From Deltaproteobacteria bacterium (GTDB lineage: Bacteria > JAUYMQ01), in assembly GCA_030698575.1 (NCBI GenBank), contig JAUYMQ010000177.1:1-5827 (forward strand): DNA of 5,827 nt, written 5' to 3'. The notes beneath the pieces were generated by a model. It searched no databases, was not told where the DNA came from, and worked only from the letters and a program-made list of their open reading frames with translations. Positions 5,814 through 5,827 of this stretch are shown here, piece by piece. Position 1 is the stretch's first letter, and each line of letters starts with the position of its first letter. The position numbers were made by a program, and so were the translations under genes.

Positions 5814-5827
5814 GGCCCGCCTGTTCA

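Overview
The window is a GC-rich (roughly two-thirds G+C), densely coding stretch of bacterial chromosome. A lipoprotein-free secreted Zn enzyme with a cleavable signal peptide, membrane-anchored and polytopic proteins, Shine-Dalgarno sites and palindromic intergenic repeats point to a Gram-negative bacterium, most likely a proteobacterium or relative. That placement is inference; no rRNA or tRNA gene is present to test it.

Left block (1-3201), all on the + strand and close enough to be one transcription unit: a carboxymuconolactone decarboxylase/AhpD-fold protein (93-659), an AlkA-type DNA-3-methyladenine glycosylase (723-1709), a PaaI-like hotdog thioesterase (1736-2164) and, joined to it by an ATGA overlap, an exported S1/P1-nuclease/zinc phospholipase C-fold hydrolase (2161-3201). 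The themes are small-molecule detoxification, alkylation repair and exported hydrolysis; no single pathway links them.

Middle block (3025-4600): a minus-strand PD-(D/E)XK-family protein with a Cas4/AddB-like four-cysteine cluster. It converges on the hydrolase and overlaps its 3' end by 177 bp, and its nuclease active-site motifs look degenerate. Next comes a DinB/YfiT-like remnant that has lost its N-terminal half. The remnant lies between a degenerate copy of a GGGGTCAGGCGTGAC repeat (4156-4169) and a 100-bp palindromic element (4502-4601) with perfect 20-bp terminal inverted repeats and an AT-rich interior.

Right block (4631-5802), + strand: a membrane-anchored bacterial phytochelatin synthase homologue (papain-like Cys-His-Asp triad) followed by a four-helix membrane protein resembling DUF6632. 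They may be co-transcribed.

No CRISPR array, phage module or recognisable defence island is seen. The least ordinary items are the palindromic repeat element with the truncated DinB gene beside it, the apparently inactivated Fe-S nuclease, and the long convergent coding overlap.
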